Shown: positions 38,939 to 49,539, counted from the stretch's first letter. The stretch is DNA of 64,000 nt from Bordetella parapertussis (GCA_945878065.1 CAMDXA010000002.1:72049-136048); one strand, 5' to 3'. The notes: generated from the sequence alone by a model not told the origin. Made by a program: numbers and translations.

Positions 38939-39444
38939 GCCTTGGCCTCCGCCTGTTGCAGGCCGTCAATCAGTTGATCGAGTTTGTCGTGGCTCATGAA
39001 GCTGCACATGCTGCGGTCATTGACCAACAGCACCGGCGCATCCGCGCAAGCGCCCATGCACTCGCCGGGCTGCAATGTGAACATGCCATCTGCTGTAGTT
39101 TGTCCAACTTCAATACTCAGTTTTTTACACAGGTGTTCCAAGGCCTTTTGACCGCCGCGTAACTGGCAGGGCAAATTGGTACACACATTGATTTTGAATT
39201 GTCCAACTGGCTTCTGGTTGAACATGTTGTAGAAGGTAAAGACTTCATGCACTGCCATGACGGGCATTTCAAGCACCGCCGCCAGCGCTTTTTCCTGCTC
39301 GGGCGTGACGAAACCGTTTTCTTGTTGAAGAATGGAAAGACAGGCAATGACCGCCGACTGCTTTTGGTCGTCAGGGTATTTGTTCAACTCATGCTGAAAA
39401 CGCTGCATGGTTTCTGCTGATAAATGTTCGATTGCGATGTTCAT
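38935..39444 (-). CDS. nuoE: NADH-quinone oxidoreductase subunit E
   Basis: Thioredoxin-fold peripheral subunit with the 2Fe-2S cluster N1a. The 169 residues contain the cluster ligands in [13 protein letters not shown] and [17 protein letters not shown], and [12 protein letters not shown]. The start overlaps the nuoD stop by 4 bp and its stop overlaps nuoF by 4 bp. Confidence 0.96.
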   Translation of the reverse strand: MNIAIEHLSAETMQRFQHELNKYPDDQKQSAVIACLSILQQENGFVTPEQEKALAAVLEMPVMAVHEVFTFYNMFNQKPVGQFKINVCTNLPCQLRGGQKALEHLCKKLSIEVGQTTADGMFTLQPGECMGACADAPVLLVNDRSMCSFMSHDKLDQLIDGLQQAEAKA

Positions 39445-40694
39445 CGGTCAATTTCCCCAAACACAATGTCCATGGTGCCGATGATGGCGACGGTATCCGA
39501 AATCATGTGACCGCGGGTCATTTCGTCCATGGCGGCCAGATGCGCAAAACCGGGTGGACGGATTTTTAAACGGTAAGGTTTGTTGGCACCGTCGCTGACC
39601 AAATAAATGCCGAATTCACCCTTGGGGTGCTCGACCGCAGCATAAGCCTCGCCTTCGGGTACATGGAAACCTTCGGTGAACAATTTAAAGTGGTGAATCA
39701 ACTCTTCCATGCTGGTCTTCATGGACTCACGCGAGGGAGGCGCCACCTTGTGGTTGTCGGTGATGACAGGGCCGGGGTTGTCGCGCAGCCATTTCACACA
39801 TTGGCCGATGATGCGGTTGGATTGCCGCATCTCAGCCACGCGCACCAGATAACGGTCATAGCAGTCGCCAGTCAAGCCAACAGGCACATCGAAATCCATT
39901 TGGTCGTATACGTCATACGGCTGCTGTTTGCGCAAATCCCAAGCGATGCCTGAACCGCGCAACATCGGGCCGGTGAAGCCCAGATTTTTTGCGCGCTCTG
40001 GAGTCACCACACCAATGCCGACCGTACGTTGTTTCCAAATACGGTTGTCTGTCAGTAAAGTTTCGTATTCGTCAACGTATTTGGGAAAACGCTTCGTGAA
40101 ATCGTCGATGAAGTCGAGCAATGAACCTTGGCGGTTTTCGTTCATGCGGGCGATAGTGCGGGCATTTTTAATTTTGCTGACCTGGTATTGCGGCATGTGG
40201 TCAGGCAGATCACGGTACACACCACCGGGGCGGAAATAGGCGGCATGCATGCGAGCGCCTGACACAGCTTCATACATGTCGTATAAATCTTCGCGCTCGC
40301 GGAAGCAATAAATCAGGATATTCATCGCGCCGCAGTCAAAACCATGCGCCCCAAGCCACAACAAATGGTTGAGCATGCGGGTGATCTCGGCGAACATGAC
40401 GCGTATGTATTGCGCACGCACCGGCACTTCCAAGCCCATGAGTTTTTCTATTGCCAAACAATAGGCGTGCTCGTTACACATCATGGACACATAGTCCAAG
40501 CGGTCCATGTAAGGCAACGACTGAATATAGGTTTTGCTTTCTGCCAGTTTTTCTGTGGCGCGGTGCAATAGGCCAATGTGCGGGTCTGCGCGCTGAACCA
40601 CTTCACCGTCAAGTTCGAGCACAAGACGCAACACACCATGCGCCGCCGGATGCTGCGGCCCTAGGTTCAAGGTGTAATTTTTAATATCAGCCAT
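39441..40694 (-). CDS. nuoD: NADH-quinone oxidoreductase subunit D
   Basis: 49-kDa peripheral subunit lining the quinone site, related to [NiFe] hydrogenase large subunits without the metal. The 417 residues begin [24 protein letters not shown], carrying the quinone-pocket His, with [18 protein letters not shown] and [14 protein letters not shown] later. It overlaps nuoE by 4 bp and follows nuoC after 4 bp. Confidence 0.98.
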   Translation of the reverse strand: MADIKNYTLNLGPQHPAAHGVLRLVLELDGEVVQRADPHIGLLHRATEKLAESKTYIQSLPYMDRLDYVSMMCNEHAYCLAIEKLMGLEVPVRAQYIRVMFAEITRMLNHLLWLGAHGFDCGAMNILIYCFREREDLYDMYEAVSGARMHAAYFRPGGVYRDLPDHMPQYQVSKIKNARTIARMNENRQGSLLDFIDDFTKRFPKYVDEYETLLTDNRIWKQRTVGIGVVTPERAKNLGFTGPMLRGSGIAWDLRKQQPYDVYDQMDFDVPVGLTGDCYDRYLVRVAEMRQSNRIIGQCVKWLRDNPGPVITDNHKVAPPSRESMKTSMEELIHHFKLFTEGFHVPEGEAYAAVEHPKGEFGIYLVSDGANKPYRLKIRPPGFAHLAAMDEMTRGHMISDTVAIIGTMDIVFGEIDR

Positions 40695-40698
40695 GGCT

Positions 40699-41316
40699 TT
40701 AATTCAACCCGCCGTAATGGTCTTCACGGATGATGCGTGGCGTGATTTCGCGCGGCTCTATGGTGACGGGTTGGTAAATGACTCGTTTTTGTTCTGCGTC
40801 ATATCGCATTTCCACGTGGCCTGAAGTGGGGAAGTCTTTGCGGAATGGATGGCCAATGAAACCATAGTCTGTCAATAAGCGACGCAGGTCCAGATGGTCT
40901 TTGAAGTGAACGCCAAACAAATCGAAGGCTTCGCGTTCAAACCAATTGGCAGCGTTCCAAATGCCTGTGACCGAGTCCAGTTGGGGCATATCGTCATCCG
41001 TGGCATGCACACGCAGGCGCACACGCCAGTTGTGGGTCAATGAAAGCAAATGCAACACCACCGCATAACGCGGGGCATGGGTGTACTTGGAATCAGCGCC
41101 GTCTTTGTAGGCTGAGTAATCCATGCCACACAAATCAAGCAGTTGTTCAAATGCCAAATCGGGGTGATCTCTCAACGCCAACGCCACAGACAAATAATCA
41201 TTTTCTTTGACGGTCAAAGTCAATTCGCCCAAGGCCAATTGCAGATCTAGAATCTGCGCCCCCAAAACCTGCTTGAGTGCAGTTTGAAGTGTGTCAATCG
41301 AAACAGTGATGCTCAT
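40699..41316 (-). CDS. nuoC: NADH-quinone oxidoreductase subunit C
   Basis: 30-kDa peripheral subunit of complex I. The 205 residues contain [11 protein letters not shown], the segment [30 protein letters not shown] (only short parts cited), and [18 protein letters not shown], typical of NuoC. The ATG at 41314-41316 ([14 protein letters not shown]) is used instead of a longer upstream frame that overlaps nuoB. It is separate from nuoD, not fused as in E. coli. Confidence 0.96.
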   Translation of the reverse strand: MSITVSIDTLQTALKQVLGAQILDLQLALGELTLTVKENDYLSVALALRDHPDLAFEQLLDLCGMDYSAYKDGADSKYTHAPRYAVVLHLLSLTHNWRVRLRVHATDDDMPQLDSVTGIWNAANWFEREAFDLFGVHFKDHLDLRRLLTDYGFIGHPFRKDFPTSGHVEMRYDAEQKRVIYQPVTIEPREITPRIIREDHYGGLN

Positions 41317-41324
41317 AAACAGTG

Positions 41325-41801
41325 TCAGCGAGCGATGGTATTTTCGCGGCGAATTTTGGATTGCAACTGCAAGATGCCATACAGCAAAGCTTCTGCAGTG
41401 GGAGGACAACCGGGCACATAAACGTCGACAGGAACAATGCGGTCACAGCCACGAACCACTGAATAGCTGTAATGGTAATAACCGCCGCCGTTGGCGCATG
41501 AACCCATGGACAGCACCCAACGCGGCTCAGACATCTGGTCATAAACCTTGCGCAGTGCAGGCGCCATTTTGTTGCACAAGGTGCCAGCAACGATCATCAG
41601 ATCAGACTGACGAGGACTGGGACGAAACAACATGCCAAATCGGTCTATGTCATAACGCGCAGCACCGGCGTGCATCATTTCTACGGCGCAACACGCTAGC
41701 CCGAATGTCATGGGCCACAACGAACCGGTTTTAGCCCAATTCACCACAGAGTCGTAAGACGTGGTGATAAAACCTTCCTTAAAAACGCCTTCAAGTGACA
41801 T
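41325..41801 (-). CDS. nuoB: NADH-quinone oxidoreductase subunit B
   Basis: Peripheral subunit that carries the terminal 4Fe-4S cluster N2 next to quinone. The 158 residues hold the four ligands in [10 protein letters not shown] (two adjacent Cys), [11 protein letters not shown] and [13 protein letters not shown]. It lies 3 bp after nuoA and 8 bp before nuoC. Confidence 0.98.
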   Translation of the reverse strand: MSLEGVFKEGFITTSYDSVVNWAKTGSLWPMTFGLACCAVEMMHAGAARYDIDRFGMLFRPSPRQSDLMIVAGTLCNKMAPALRKVYDQMSEPRWVLSMGSCANGGGYYHYSYSVVRGCDRIVPVDVYVPGCPPTAEALLYGILQLQSKIRRENTIAR

Positions 41802-41804
41802 GTG

Positions 41805-42164
41805 TCATTCCCAGTCAAGGGCTCCTTTTTTCCATTCGTAGACAAAACCCACGACCAGAATGGCAAGAAAAATCATCATGGCAATAAAACCGGTCAGTCC
41901 GATGTCCTTGAGCGCAACCGCCCAGGGAAACAAGAAAGCAATTTCGAGGTCAAACAAAATAAACAGGATGGCCACCAAGTAATAGCGCACATCAAATTTC
42001 ATGCGGGCGTCGTCAAAAGCCTCAAAGCCGCACTCATAAGGCGAGTTTTTGGCCGCGTCAGGTTTATGGGGGCCTAAAAACCCACCAATCAATTGCGGTG
42101 CAACACCAACCAGCAAACCGACAAGTATGAATAAAAGAACGGGCAGGTACTGTTCTAGGTTCAT
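41805..42164 (-). CDS. nuoA: NADH-quinone oxidoreductase subunit A
   Basis: Small membrane subunit of complex I with three helices, first gene of the nuo operon. The 119 residues contain the conserved loop [38 protein letters not shown] sequence (loop plus third helix; only short parts cited) with the Cys of the ActD/NuoA loop and [11 protein letters not shown]. It lies 76 bp downstream of tRNA-Leu, whose transcript may run into it. Confidence 0.97.
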   Translation of the reverse strand: MNLEQYLPVLLFILVGLLVGVAPQLIGGFLGPHKPDAAKNSPYECGFEAFDDARMKFDVRYYLVAILFILFDLEIAFLFPWAVALKDIGLTGFIAMMIFLAILVVGFVYEWKKGALDWE

Positions 42165-42240
42165 ATAAAACTTTTTTTCAAATCATGTACAAGGTTAGGT
42201 TCGGACATTGTGCTGACAAGACAATGACAGCGGTTTGTGA

Positions 42241-42325
42241 TGGTGCCGTCGGCGAGACTCGAACTCGCACAGCTTTCGCCACTACCCCCTCAAGATAGCG
42301 TGTCTACCAATTTCACCACGACGGC
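42241..42325 (-). tRNA. tRNA-Leu (anticodon GAG)
   Basis: The minus strand folds into a full class II cloverleaf: acceptor GCCGTCG pairs with CGACGGC, the anticodon loop is TTGAGGG giving GAG, there is a variable arm, and GTTCGAGTC forms the T loop. The CCA end is encoded (42241-42243). It sits between secG and nuoA, as in other Burkholderiales. Confidence 0.95.
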
Positions 42326-42332
42326 AATGTCT

Positions 42333-42366
42333 GCTTTTTTGCCTAAGCATGTGCTCGCAAAAAAGC
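42333..42366 (-). other. Perfect 10-bp inverted repeat between secG and tRNA-Leu
   Basis: GCTTTTTTGC at 42333-42342 is exactly complementary to GCAAAAAAGC at 42357-42366 with a 14-bp spacer. It could be a processing site upstream of the tRNA or a weak terminator of the secG transcript. Confidence 0.5.
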
Positions 42367-42426
42367 CTCTCATCTTAACCTTAATTAATCAGCTGTCCCC
42401 TTGAAAACAATGAAAACCCTCGTTGT

Positions 42427-42861
42427 TTACTTCGATGGAATTTGAGAGGCGGGGGTAGAGGCAGGCGCAGGGGCCACTGGCGCCGGCACTGACTTATCTG
42501 CTTCGGCAGGAACAGCATTTGAAACTGGTGCTGGGGTTGAACCCGGGATATTGTCTCCGGCGCTCGGTGGGGCAGTTACAGGCAGCGATGTGCGTTCGAG
42601 CAAACTGCCTGAATCTGTGGGACGCAGATTGCCAAAGTAAGCCAATACCAACGTGCAGACAAAAAACACAGCCGCCAATGCCCCCGTGGAGCGAGACAAA
42701 AAGTTGGCACCGCCAGTGGCACCAAACAAGCTGCCCGAATTGCCACTGCCAAACGCTGCGCCCATGTCAGCGCCTTTGCCATGTTGAACCAGAATCAAAC
42801 CGATCATGCCCAATGCAGACAAGATTTGAACCAACAACAATAAATTAAGAAGCGTACTCAT
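42427..42861 (-). CDS. secG: Preprotein translocase subunit SecG
   Basis: Membrane subunit of SecYEG that aids protein export. The 144 residues contain two membrane segments (about residues 4-24 and 50-70) flanking the conserved GLILVQHGKGADMGAAFGSG and LSRSTGALAAVFF. The C-terminal 60 residues are Pro/Ala rich (PAPVAPAPASTPAS) and longer than in E. coli, as in other betaproteobacteria. The ATG at 42859-42861 is used. tpiA is 16 bp upstream and tRNA-Leu follows. Confidence 0.95.
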   Translation of the reverse strand: MSTLLNLLLLVQILSALGMIGLILVQHGKGADMGAAFGSGNSGSLFGATGGANFLSRSTGALAAVFFVCTLVLAYFGNLRPTDSGSLLERTSLPVTAPPSAGDNIPGSTPAPVSNAVPAEADKSVPAPVAPAPASTPASQIPSK

Positions 42862-42877
42862 GAATACTCCGTGAATG

Positions 42878-43624
42878 TCAATGCGATGCCGCAGCAACAA
42901 TGGATAAAAAATCTGCAGATTTGAGAGAGGCACCACCGATGAGGCCGCCGTCAATATCGTTTTGCGCCAACAAACTGGCCGCGTTGGCGGCGTTCATGCT
43001 GCCGCCGTACAACAAAGCAATGCGCTCAGGATGCTCGGTTGCCGCTTTCAGTTGGGCACGCAGCAAAGCGTGAACCTGCTGCGCTTGTTCGGGACTGGCG
43101 GTTTTGCCGGTGCCGATGGCCCACACGGGCTCATAAGCCACGACAATTTCACTGATGCAATGGCCGTTGGTGTGAATCACAGCCGCCAACTGACGTTTGA
43201 CCACTTCTTGCGTGTGCCCGGCCTCACGCTCGGCCAAGGTCTCACCTACACACACAATGGGCGTGATGCCTGCAGCCAAGGCACGTTGCGCTTTGCTTGC
43301 CACAACAGCATCAGTTTCACTATGGTATTGGCGACGCTCTGAATGACCGACGATGGCGTAACGGACACCGAATTCGCGCAACATAGCGGCAGACAACTCA
43401 CCCGTGTAAGCGCCCTGCTCGTGTGCTGACACATCTTGCGAACCCCACAGCAGGGACGAGCCTGCTGCGAGTTGTTGCAATTGAGACAAATACACCGCAG
43501 GCGCGCACACAGCGACTTGGCAGGAAGAAGCAGGCAAACCAGCAATCACCGCGCGCACGAGATCTTGATTGGCAGCCAAGCTGCCATTCATTTTCCAGTT
43601 ACCCACAATGAGTTTGCTGTTCAT
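42878..43624 (-). CDS. tpiA: Triosephosphate isomerase
   Basis: Interconverts glyceraldehyde-3-phosphate and dihydroxyacetone phosphate in glycolysis and gluconeogenesis. The 248 residues show the N-terminal VGNWKMNG, the catalytic His in VGHSERRQYH, the catalytic Glu in AYEPVWAIGTGKTA, and the phosphate loop LYGGSMNAANA. It is 7 bp after pnp and 16 bp before secG. Confidence 0.98.
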   Translation of the reverse strand: MNSKLIVGNWKMNGSLAANQDLVRAVIAGLPASSCQVAVCAPAVYLSQLQQLAAGSSLLWGSQDVSAHEQGAYTGELSAAMLREFGVRYAIVGHSERRQYHSETDAVVASKAQRALAAGITPIVCVGETLAEREAGHTQEVVKRQLAAVIHTNGHCISEIVVAYEPVWAIGTGKTASPEQAQQVHALLRAQLKAATEHPERIALLYGGSMNAANAASLLAQNDIDGGLIGGASLKSADFLSIVAAASH

Positions 43625-43631
43625 CGCTGCA

Positions 43632-45767
43632 TCACTCTTGGTGAGGTTGCTCTTCGTGATGTGCAGGCGCTTCGGGACGATCGAGCAATGCCTTCATAGA
43701 CAGCTTGATACGGCCTTTTTCGTCGGTCTCCAACACTTTGACGCGAACGATTTGGCCTTCGGCCAGCACGTCAGTGACTTTGGCAATACGCTCGTGGCTG
43801 ATCTGGCTGATGTGCAGCAAACCGTCTTTGCCGGGCAGCAAATTGACCAGAGCACCGAAGTCAAGAATCTTGGTGATCGGGCCTTCGTAGACCTTGCCGA
43901 TTTCCACTTCTGCGGTGATTTCCTGAATGCGGCGTTTGGCTTCGTCAGCTTTGGCGCCGTCAGTTGCAGCAATGGTGATGGTGCCGTCTTCTTCGATGTT
44001 GATCTGGCAACCGGTTTCTTCGGTCAACGCGCGAATAACAGCGCCGCCCTTGCCAATCACGTCGCGGATTTTCTCGGGGTTGATCTTCATGGTGTAGAGC
44101 TTGGGTGCGAAGTTGCTGACCTCGGTCTTGGCTTCGCCCATGGCGTCTTGCATCTTGCCCAGAATATGCATGCGCGCTTCCTTGGCCTGGGCCAAAGCGA
44201 CTTGCATGATCTCTTGTGTGATGCCTTGGATTTTGATGTCCATTTGCAAAGCGGTGATGCCGTTGGTGGTTCCGGCCACTTTGAAGTCCATGTCGCCCAA
44301 ATGATCTTCGTCACCCAGGATGTCGGTCAGCACGGCGAAGCGGTTGCCGTCCTTGATCAGGCCCATGGCGATACCGGCCACGTGCGCTTTCATCGGCACA
44401 CCGGCGTCCATCAGCGACAAACAACCGCCGCAGACAGAAGCCATGGAAGATGAACCGTTGGATTCGGTGATTTCTGACACCACACGCATGGTGTAAGGGA
44501 ACTCTTCTTTGGTCGGCAAACACGCAGCCAGTGCACGCTTGGCCAAACGACCGTGGCCGATTTCGCGGCGCTTGGTGCTGCCCATGCGACCGACTTCGCC
44601 GGTGGCGAACGGAGGCATGTTGTAGTGGAACATGAAGCGGTCTTCGTACTCGCCCGCCAATGCGTCGATGCGCTGTGCATCACGCTCTGTGCCCAGTGTG
44701 GTGATGACCAAGGCCTGGGTTTCACCGCGGGTGAACAAAGCAGAACCGTGGGTGCGTGGCAATACGCTGTTGCGGATTTCGATGGGGCGCACGGTGCGTG
44801 TGTCGCGGCCGTCGATGCGCGGTTCGCCGGCCAAAATTTGGCTGCGAACAATGCGCGCTTCGATGTCAAACAACATGGTTTCAACCTTGACGCCGTCGAA
44901 CTCAACGCCGTCGGCTTTGAGGCCTGCCATGACGGCAGCATAGGCTTCGCGGCAGGCTTGTGTGCGGCTTTGTTTGTTACGGATCTGGTAAGCCGCGGCC
45001 AACTTGTCGTCGGCCAATGCAGCGACTTTGGCGATCAAAGGCTCGTCCTTGGCAGGCGGTTGCCAATCCCACGCGGGTTTGCCGGCATCACGCACCAATT
45101 CGTGGATGGCATTGATAGCGATACGGCTTTGCTCGTGACCGAACACCACCGCGCCGAGCATGACTTCTTCAGACATTTGCAGGGCTTCGGATTCGACCAT
45201 CAGCACGGCGGCTTCGGTACCTGCGACGACCAACTCGAGGACGCTGTCCTTGCGCTGGGTCTGACCGGGATTGAGCACGTATTCGCCGTTGATGTAACCG
45301 ACGCGGGCGGCACCGATGGGGCCGTTGAATGGAATACCGGAGATGCACAAGGCGGCAGACACACCGATCATGGCAGCGATGTCAGCATCCACTTCTGGGT
45401 TGAGTGAAATGGTGTGAACAACGACATGAACATCGTTGTAAAAACCTTCGGGGAACAGCGGACGGATGGGACGGTCGATCAGTCGGCTGGTGAGGGTTTC
45501 GTGTTCGCTGGGCTTGGCTTCGCGCTTGAAAAAGCTGCCGGGGATTTTGCCTGCGGCGTATGTTTTCTCGATGTAGTCCACGGTCAAGGGGAAAAAGTCT
45601 TGGCCGGGTTTGGAGTTTTTAGATCCGACAACGGTGGCCAACACCACGGTGTCGTCGATATTGACCAGCACTGCGCCGCCAGACTGGCGAGCGATTTCGC
45701 CGGTTTCCATGGTGACCGTGTGCTGGCCCCATTGGAACGTTTTGCTTACTTTGTTGAATAAAGACAT
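43632..45767 (-). CDS. pnp: Polyribonucleotide nucleotidyltransferase (PNPase)
   Basis: 3'-5' phosphorolytic exoribonuclease. The 711 residues contain two RNase PH domains (about 10-210 and 310-540), a KH domain ([18 protein letters not shown]) and an S1 domain ([20 protein letters not shown]). RPLFPEGF and GDMDFKVAG are core motifs. The ATG at 45765-45767 is used. Its 202-bp leader to rpsO holds two strong hairpins, as for the autoregulated E. coli gene. Confidence 0.98.
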   Translation of the reverse strand: MSLFNKVSKTFQWGQHTVTMETGEIARQSGGAVLVNIDDTVVLATVVGSKNSKPGQDFFPLTVDYIEKTYAAGKIPGSFFKREAKPSEHETLTSRLIDRPIRPLFPEGFYNDVHVVVHTISLNPEVDADIAAMIGVSAALCISGIPFNGPIGAARVGYINGEYVLNPGQTQRKDSVLELVVAGTEAAVLMVESEALQMSEEVMLGAVVFGHEQSRIAINAIHELVRDAGKPAWDWQPPAKDEPLIAKVAALADDKLAAAYQIRNKQSRTQACREAYAAVMAGLKADGVEFDGVKVETMLFDIEARIVRSQILAGEPRIDGRDTRTVRPIEIRNSVLPRTHGSALFTRGETQALVITTLGTERDAQRIDALAGEYEDRFMFHYNMPPFATGEVGRMGSTKRREIGHGRLAKRALAACLPTKEEFPYTMRVVSEITESNGSSSMASVCGGCLSLMDAGVPMKAHVAGIAMGLIKDGNRFAVLTDILGDEDHLGDMDFKVAGTTNGITALQMDIKIQGITQEIMQVALAQAKEARMHILGKMQDAMGEAKTEVSNFAPKLYTMKINPEKIRDVIGKGGAVIRALTEETGCQINIEEDGTITIAATDGAKADEAKRRIQEITAEVEIGKVYEGPITKILDFGALVNLLPGKDGLLHISQISHERIAKVTDVLAEGQIVRVKVLETDEKGRIKLSMKALLDRPEAPAHHEEQPHQE

Positions 45768-45789
45768 CTTAGATTCCTGAACAGAATAA

Positions 45790-45876
45790 GTGAGGTGTAG
45801 GCCACCTCACAAAAGCCCAAAGTTGCTGTCAGAACACGATGCCATTCCAGAAAAATGCCTTGCTTTTTTTGGAATG
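45790..45876 (-). promoter_or_regulatory. Leader hairpins of pnp
   Basis: GTGAGGTG (45790-45797) pairs exactly with CACCTCAC (45803-45810). Further from the gene CATTCCA (45843-45849) pairs with TGGAATG (45870-45876), supported by an A-run and T-run inside. In E. coli the pnp leader stem is cut by RNase III and bound by PNPase; the analogy is an inference. Confidence 0.55.
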
Positions 45877-45930
45877 ACACAGCTTCGCTCTGAAACAGTT
45901 GCTTTGCATGAGCCCTGCCACATGAGACAA

Positions 45931-45952
45931 CGCCTGAGCATGTACTCAGGCG
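45931..45952 (-). terminator. Hairpin after rpsO, probable terminator or mRNA-end structure
   Basis: CGCCTGAG (45931-45938) pairs exactly with CTCAGGCG (45945-45952) around CATGTA, 17 bp after the rpsO stop. The following minus-strand sequence is TTGTCTC, only weakly T-rich, so termination would be leaky and allow some readthrough to pnp. Confidence 0.5.
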
Positions 45953-45969
45953 CTTCACATTGACGGGTG

Positions 45970-46233
45970 TTACTTGCGCAAACCCAATTTGGCGATCAGC
46001 GCGGTGTAGCGCTCTGCGTCTTTGGATTTGAGGTAGTCGAGCAATTTGCGTCGACGGCTGACCATACGCAACAAACCACGGCGACCGTGATGGTCTTTGG
46101 CGTGGGTTTTGAAGTGAGGGGTCAGTTCATTGATGCGTGCGGTCAGAATGGCGACCTGCACTTCGGGACTGCCGGTATCGTTGGCAGAACGGGCATTGGC
46201 CTTGACGACCTCGGCCTTGTTTAATGTAGTCAT
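45970..46233 (-). CDS. rpsO: 30S ribosomal protein S15
   Basis: Primary binding protein of the 30S platform. The 87 residues contain [42 protein letters not shown] and end in IAKLGLRK, full length for the family. The ATG at 46231-46233 gives [10 protein letters not shown]; the upstream frame is only leader. It precedes pnp, the usual arrangement, and has a likely -10 box at the end of the upstream gene. Confidence 0.98.
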   Translation of the reverse strand: MTTLNKAEVVKANARSANDTGSPEVQVAILTARINELTPHFKTHAKDHHGRRGLLRMVSRRRKLLDYLKSKDAERYTALIAKLGLRK

Positions 46234-46319
46234 GGTGTTTTTCCAAAAAATTTGACATGCGCCAACAGCCGGAAATGCCAGATGGCGTGAACTTGGAACC
46301 GAAATGGCCAAGCCCCGGA

Positions 46320-46325
46320 ATTATA
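46320..46325 (-). promoter_or_regulatory. TATAAT box, probable -10 of rpsO
   Basis: A perfect TATAAT on the minus strand lies 86 bp before the rpsO start and overlaps the stop region of the upstream aminotransferase gene. No clear -35 box is visible at the usual spacing. Confidence 0.4.
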
Positions 46326-47481
46326 GCTTTCTCAGCCACCGGCGGAGCCGATGTGCGCCCTCGCCCAACCGGTCAGGGTCTTGCGAAGCAAAACACCAGC
46401 GCAGCCAGCCTTGTGCCTCTGGGGCAAATGCACTGCCCGGGGCCAAGCCCAAACCGGCCTCGGCCACCAACCGCTTGGCAGTAAGCAGATCGTCGGCATG
46501 GTCAGGTATGGAGAAAAAAGCATACATGCCGCCATCTGGCAACGCCCATTCCAGACCGGGAATTTGCGCCAATTCGTTGAACAAACGGTCACGGCAAGTC
46601 TGCATGTGTGACACGACACGCGGCACCACGTCACTGGAATGGGCCATGGCAGCAAGGCCAGCGCGCTGCACAAATACGCTGGCACATGAGGTGTTGTATT
46701 CAATCAACTTGCCCATGTGCTCTGTCATGGTTGCAGGCATGACCAACCAGCCCAAGCGCCAGCCGGTCATCAAAAAGCTTTTAGAAAAACTGTGCGCCAC
46801 CACCAACTGGTCCTCGGGGGCTGCAATGTCCAAAAAACCAGGTGCACACAAATTGGTGCTGGGCAAATAAAACAGATTTTCATAAACCTCGTCAGCCAAT
46901 ATCCAGGTTCCGGTGCGGCGGCAATGCTGCAAAATAGTTTGCTGCTCCTCCCGAGTCAGCGTCCAACCGGTCGGGTTGTTCGGTGAATTGATCACCAGCA
47001 AACGGGTGCGTTCTGTGACGGCTGCAAGCAATGCATCCATGGGCAATGTCCAACGGCCTTGTTTGGGTTCTAAGCACACGGTCTTGAGTTGTGCACCCAA
47101 AATCACGGGTTGAGCCGTCAAGTTAGGCCAGACCGGCGTGACCACCACCACCTCGTCACCCGGATTGACAATAGCTTGCATCGCCAACATCAAAGCGTTG
47201 ACCCCGCCGGAAGTCACAGCAACACGTTCCACCCCGATGTTTGCAGCATGGCGCGATTGCATTTCAGTCGCAATGGCCTCACGCAAGCTTGGCAAACCCA
47301 GGTTGTGGGCATAAAAAGTTTCGCCAGTGTTCAAAGAATCAATGGCTGCCTGACGCACAAAGTCTGGGCTGACCTCATCGCTCTCGCCAAACCAGAAAGC
47401 CAGCACATCGCTGCGCCCCAGTCCCGCATTGGCCACATCGCGAATGCGGGAAGCTTGCAGGTCAATGATGGTTTGGCGCAT
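46321..47481 (-). CDS. PLP-dependent class I/II aminotransferase
   Basis: Aminotransferase of fold type I; the amino acid is unknown. The 386 residues show FWFGESDE, TSGGVNALMLAMQAI, NSPNNPTGW with the substrate-binding Asn, the Schiff-base lysine in AHSFSKSFLMTGWRLGW, and a C-terminal Arg region. The ATG at 47479-47481 (MRQTIIDLQASRIRDV) is used rather than one twelve codons upstream. It stands between rpsO and tsaD on the same strand. Confidence 0.88.
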   Translation of the reverse strand: MRQTIIDLQASRIRDVANAGLGRSDVLAFWFGESDEVSPDFVRQAAIDSLNTGETFYAHNLGLPSLREAIATEMQSRHAANIGVERVAVTSGGVNALMLAMQAIVNPGDEVVVVTPVWPNLTAQPVILGAQLKTVCLEPKQGRWTLPMDALLAAVTERTRLLVINSPNNPTGWTLTREEQQTILQHCRRTGTWILADEVYENLFYLPSTNLCAPGFLDIAAPEDQLVVAHSFSKSFLMTGWRLGWLVMPATMTEHMGKLIEYNTSCASVFVQRAGLAAMAHSSDVVPRVVSHMQTCRDRLFNELAQIPGLEWALPDGGMYAFFSIPDHADDLLTAKRLVAEAGLGLAPGSAFAPEAQGWLRWCFASQDPDRLGEGAHRLRRWLRKL

Positions 47482-47503
47482 GGTCACGTTAAATAATTGG
47501 CAT

Positions 47504-48544
47504 TCAGGCCGGAGCAACTTGCGCTAACGGCCAGCGCGGCAGCACATTGAACGCGTAATTTTTTTGCGCCATTTCTACACCCGCGTTTATGCGCATGGCT
47601 GCTGCCATGGCGATCATGGCGCCGTTGTCGGTACACAGTTCGGGTTCGGGGTAATGCACTTTGGCTCCCAATACGTGGCAATCTTTTTGCAGTTGCTCGC
47701 GCAACATGCGATTAGCACCCACGCCGCCCGCAACCACCAAGGTTTTTAAGCCGGTCTGTTTAAGCGCTTTGACCGATTTTTTGACCAACACATCCACGAT
47801 AGCTGCCTGGGTAGAAGCCGCCAAATCAGCTTTGCGGGCCGGCAATTCATCCCCGAGTTTGCGACTCTGAGTCAACACCGCGGTTTTGAGCCCGGCAAAA
47901 GAAAAATCTAAGTTGGGTTGATGCAGCAAGGGCCTTGGCAATTCAAACGCTTGCGGGTTGCCATGAACGGCCAACGCGGACAAAGCGGGACCGCCTGGAT
48001 AGCCCAAGCCCAGCAATTTGGCTGATTTGTCAAATGCCTCACCCGCTGCGTCGTCGATGGTCTCACCCAGCAGCTCGTAACTGCCCACTGCCTTGACCCG
48101 CATCAATTGGGTATGCCCGCCCGACACCAACAATGCCACGAACGGAAAAGTTGGCGGGTCAGCCCCCATGAAAGGCGAGAGCAAATGCCCCTCTAAATGG
48201 TGCACTCCTAACAATGGAATGCCCAGACTTGCCGCCAACGCACAGGCCGTACCCGCGCCCACCAACAATGCCCCTGCCAAACCAGGGCCGCGGGTGTAGG
48301 CCACCACATCCAAGTCAGCCAAAGGCAATTGCGCTTGTTGCATGACCTGCTGGATCAAGGGCAGCACCCGCCGGATGTGGTCTCTGCTGGCCAGTTCTGG
48401 CACCACCCCGCCATACGCCTCATGCATTGCTGCTTGTGTATGCAGCGCTTGCGACACCAACTGGGGCAAACCGCCACCCGCTTCAGAGCGAACCAAGGCC
48501 ACGCCGGTTTCATCACAGGAAGATTCAATGCCCAATATCCACAT
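47504..48544 (-). CDS. tsaD: tRNA N6-adenosine threonylcarbamoyltransferase TsaD
   Basis: Transfers the threonylcarbamoyl group onto A37 of tRNAs reading ANN codons, with TsaB and TsaE. The 346 residues show [17 protein letters not shown] at the start, the metal-binding HHLEGH motif near residue 113 and [11 protein letters not shown]. It is 22 bp upstream of the aminotransferase gene and divergent from ybiB with a 70-bp gap. Confidence 0.97.
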   Translation of the reverse strand: MWILGIESSCDETGVALVRSEAGGGLPQLVSQALHTQAAMHEAYGGVVPELASRDHIRRVLPLIQQVMQQAQLPLADLDVVAYTRGPGLAGALLVGAGTACALAASLGIPLLGVHHLEGHLLSPFMGADPPTFPFVALLVSGGHTQLMRVKAVGSYELLGETIDDAAGEAFDKSAKLLGLGYPGGPALSALAVHGNPQAFELPRPLLHQPNLDFSFAGLKTAVLTQSRKLGDELPARKADLAASTQAAIVDVLVKKSVKALKQTGLKTLVVAGGVGANRMLREQLQKDCHVLGAKVHYPEPELCTDNGAMIAMAAAMRINAGVEMAQKNYAFNVLPRWPLAQVAPA

Positions 48545-48614
48545 GTCGGCGAGTTTAGCGCTGCGTGATTTGCCTCATAACTGAAAGTTATCAAGCTTGT
48601 TTCACAATGCAGCC

Positions 48615-49526
48615 ATGAGCATCAGCCACTTCATCCGGGAAATTGGGCGCGGCAAACAAGGCGCACGCCATTTGTCGCGCGAGCAAGCCGCCGAATTGAT
48701 GGGCCAGGTATTGGATGGCAACGTGTCTGATCTGCAATTGGGCGCATTTTGTATTGCCATGCGTGTCAAAGGGGAAACGGCGCAGGAAATGGCCGGTTTT
48801 TTGGACGCCACCTCAACGCGTTTGAACACCCTTCCCACATCAGACGGGCGGCCGACGGTGGTACTGCCCAGCTACAACGGTTCACGGCGACTGCCTGTGC
48901 TCACACCACTTTTGGCTTTGCTGTTGGCGCAGAAAGGTATTCGGGTACTCGTGCATGGCGGCAACACCGAAGACAGCCGTGTGTCTACAGCTGATGTGAT
49001 GCAGGCTATGGACTTGCCACTTTTAAACAGTGTGCGGGCCCTGCGAGCGAATGAAATTGCGTATGTACCCACCGAAGTGTTGTGTCCAGGGCTGTGGCAA
49101 CTGCTGCAGGTCAGGCGCAAAATTGGACTCAGAAACTCTGGGCACAGCTTGGTGAAACTCATGAACCCCGTGGCCGGGCCGGCATTGCTGGTGGCGAGTT
49201 ACACCCACCCAGAATATGAAGACTCCATGCTGCACACTTTGCAGCTCACCAAAGCCCATGCCATGCTGCTACGTGGTACAGAAGGTGAGCCGGTGGCTGA
49301 CCCCAGGCGCATGCGCAAATCCATATTGCTGCTAGAAGGCAAGGTGCACAACATACATGACCCGCAAGACCTGGCATCGGCAGAAAACCATGCCTTTCCG
49401 ATAGGCTTGGATGCGGCGGCCACTGCCCAATACATTCGTTCCCTGATCGATGCACCAGAGGATATACCTGCACCGATTCAACACCAAGTATCCATGCTGA
49501 GCCAACTGGCTGCAGCTATTCGCTAA
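48615..49526 (+). CDS. ybiB: YbiB/TrpD2-like nucleic acid-binding protein
   Basis: Member of the YbiB (TrpD2) group, related by fold to anthranilate phosphoribosyltransferase but reported to bind nucleic acids rather than make tryptophan. The 303 residues show IREIGRGKQGARHLSREQA, QLGAFCIAMRVKGETAQEM, and a PRPP-like GGNTEDSRVSTADVM that departs from the TrpD signature. The ATG at 48615 is preferred over one six codons upstream. It is followed by cobA after 13 bp. Confidence 0.85.
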   Translation: MSISHFIREIGRGKQGARHLSREQAAELMGQVLDGNVSDLQLGAFCIAMRVKGETAQEMAGFLDATSTRLNTLPTSDGRPTVVLPSYNGSRRLPVLTPLLALLLAQKGIRVLVHGGNTEDSRVSTADVMQAMDLPLLNSVRALRANEIAYVPTEVLCPGLWQLLQVRRKIGLRNSGHSLVKLMNPVAGPALLVASYTHPEYEDSMLHTLQLTKAHAMLLRGTEGEPVADPRRMRKSILLLEGKVHNIHDPQDLASAENHAFPIGLDAAATAQYIRSLIDAPEDIPAPIQHQVSMLSQLAAAIR

Positions 49527-49539
49527 GCTAAGTATCCCC

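Noticed and set aside
44553..45407. Long plus-strand frame (284 codons) opposite pnp
   Set aside because: It lies wholly inside the well-supported pnp gene; long antisense frames are common at this base composition. The product has no recognisable motif.
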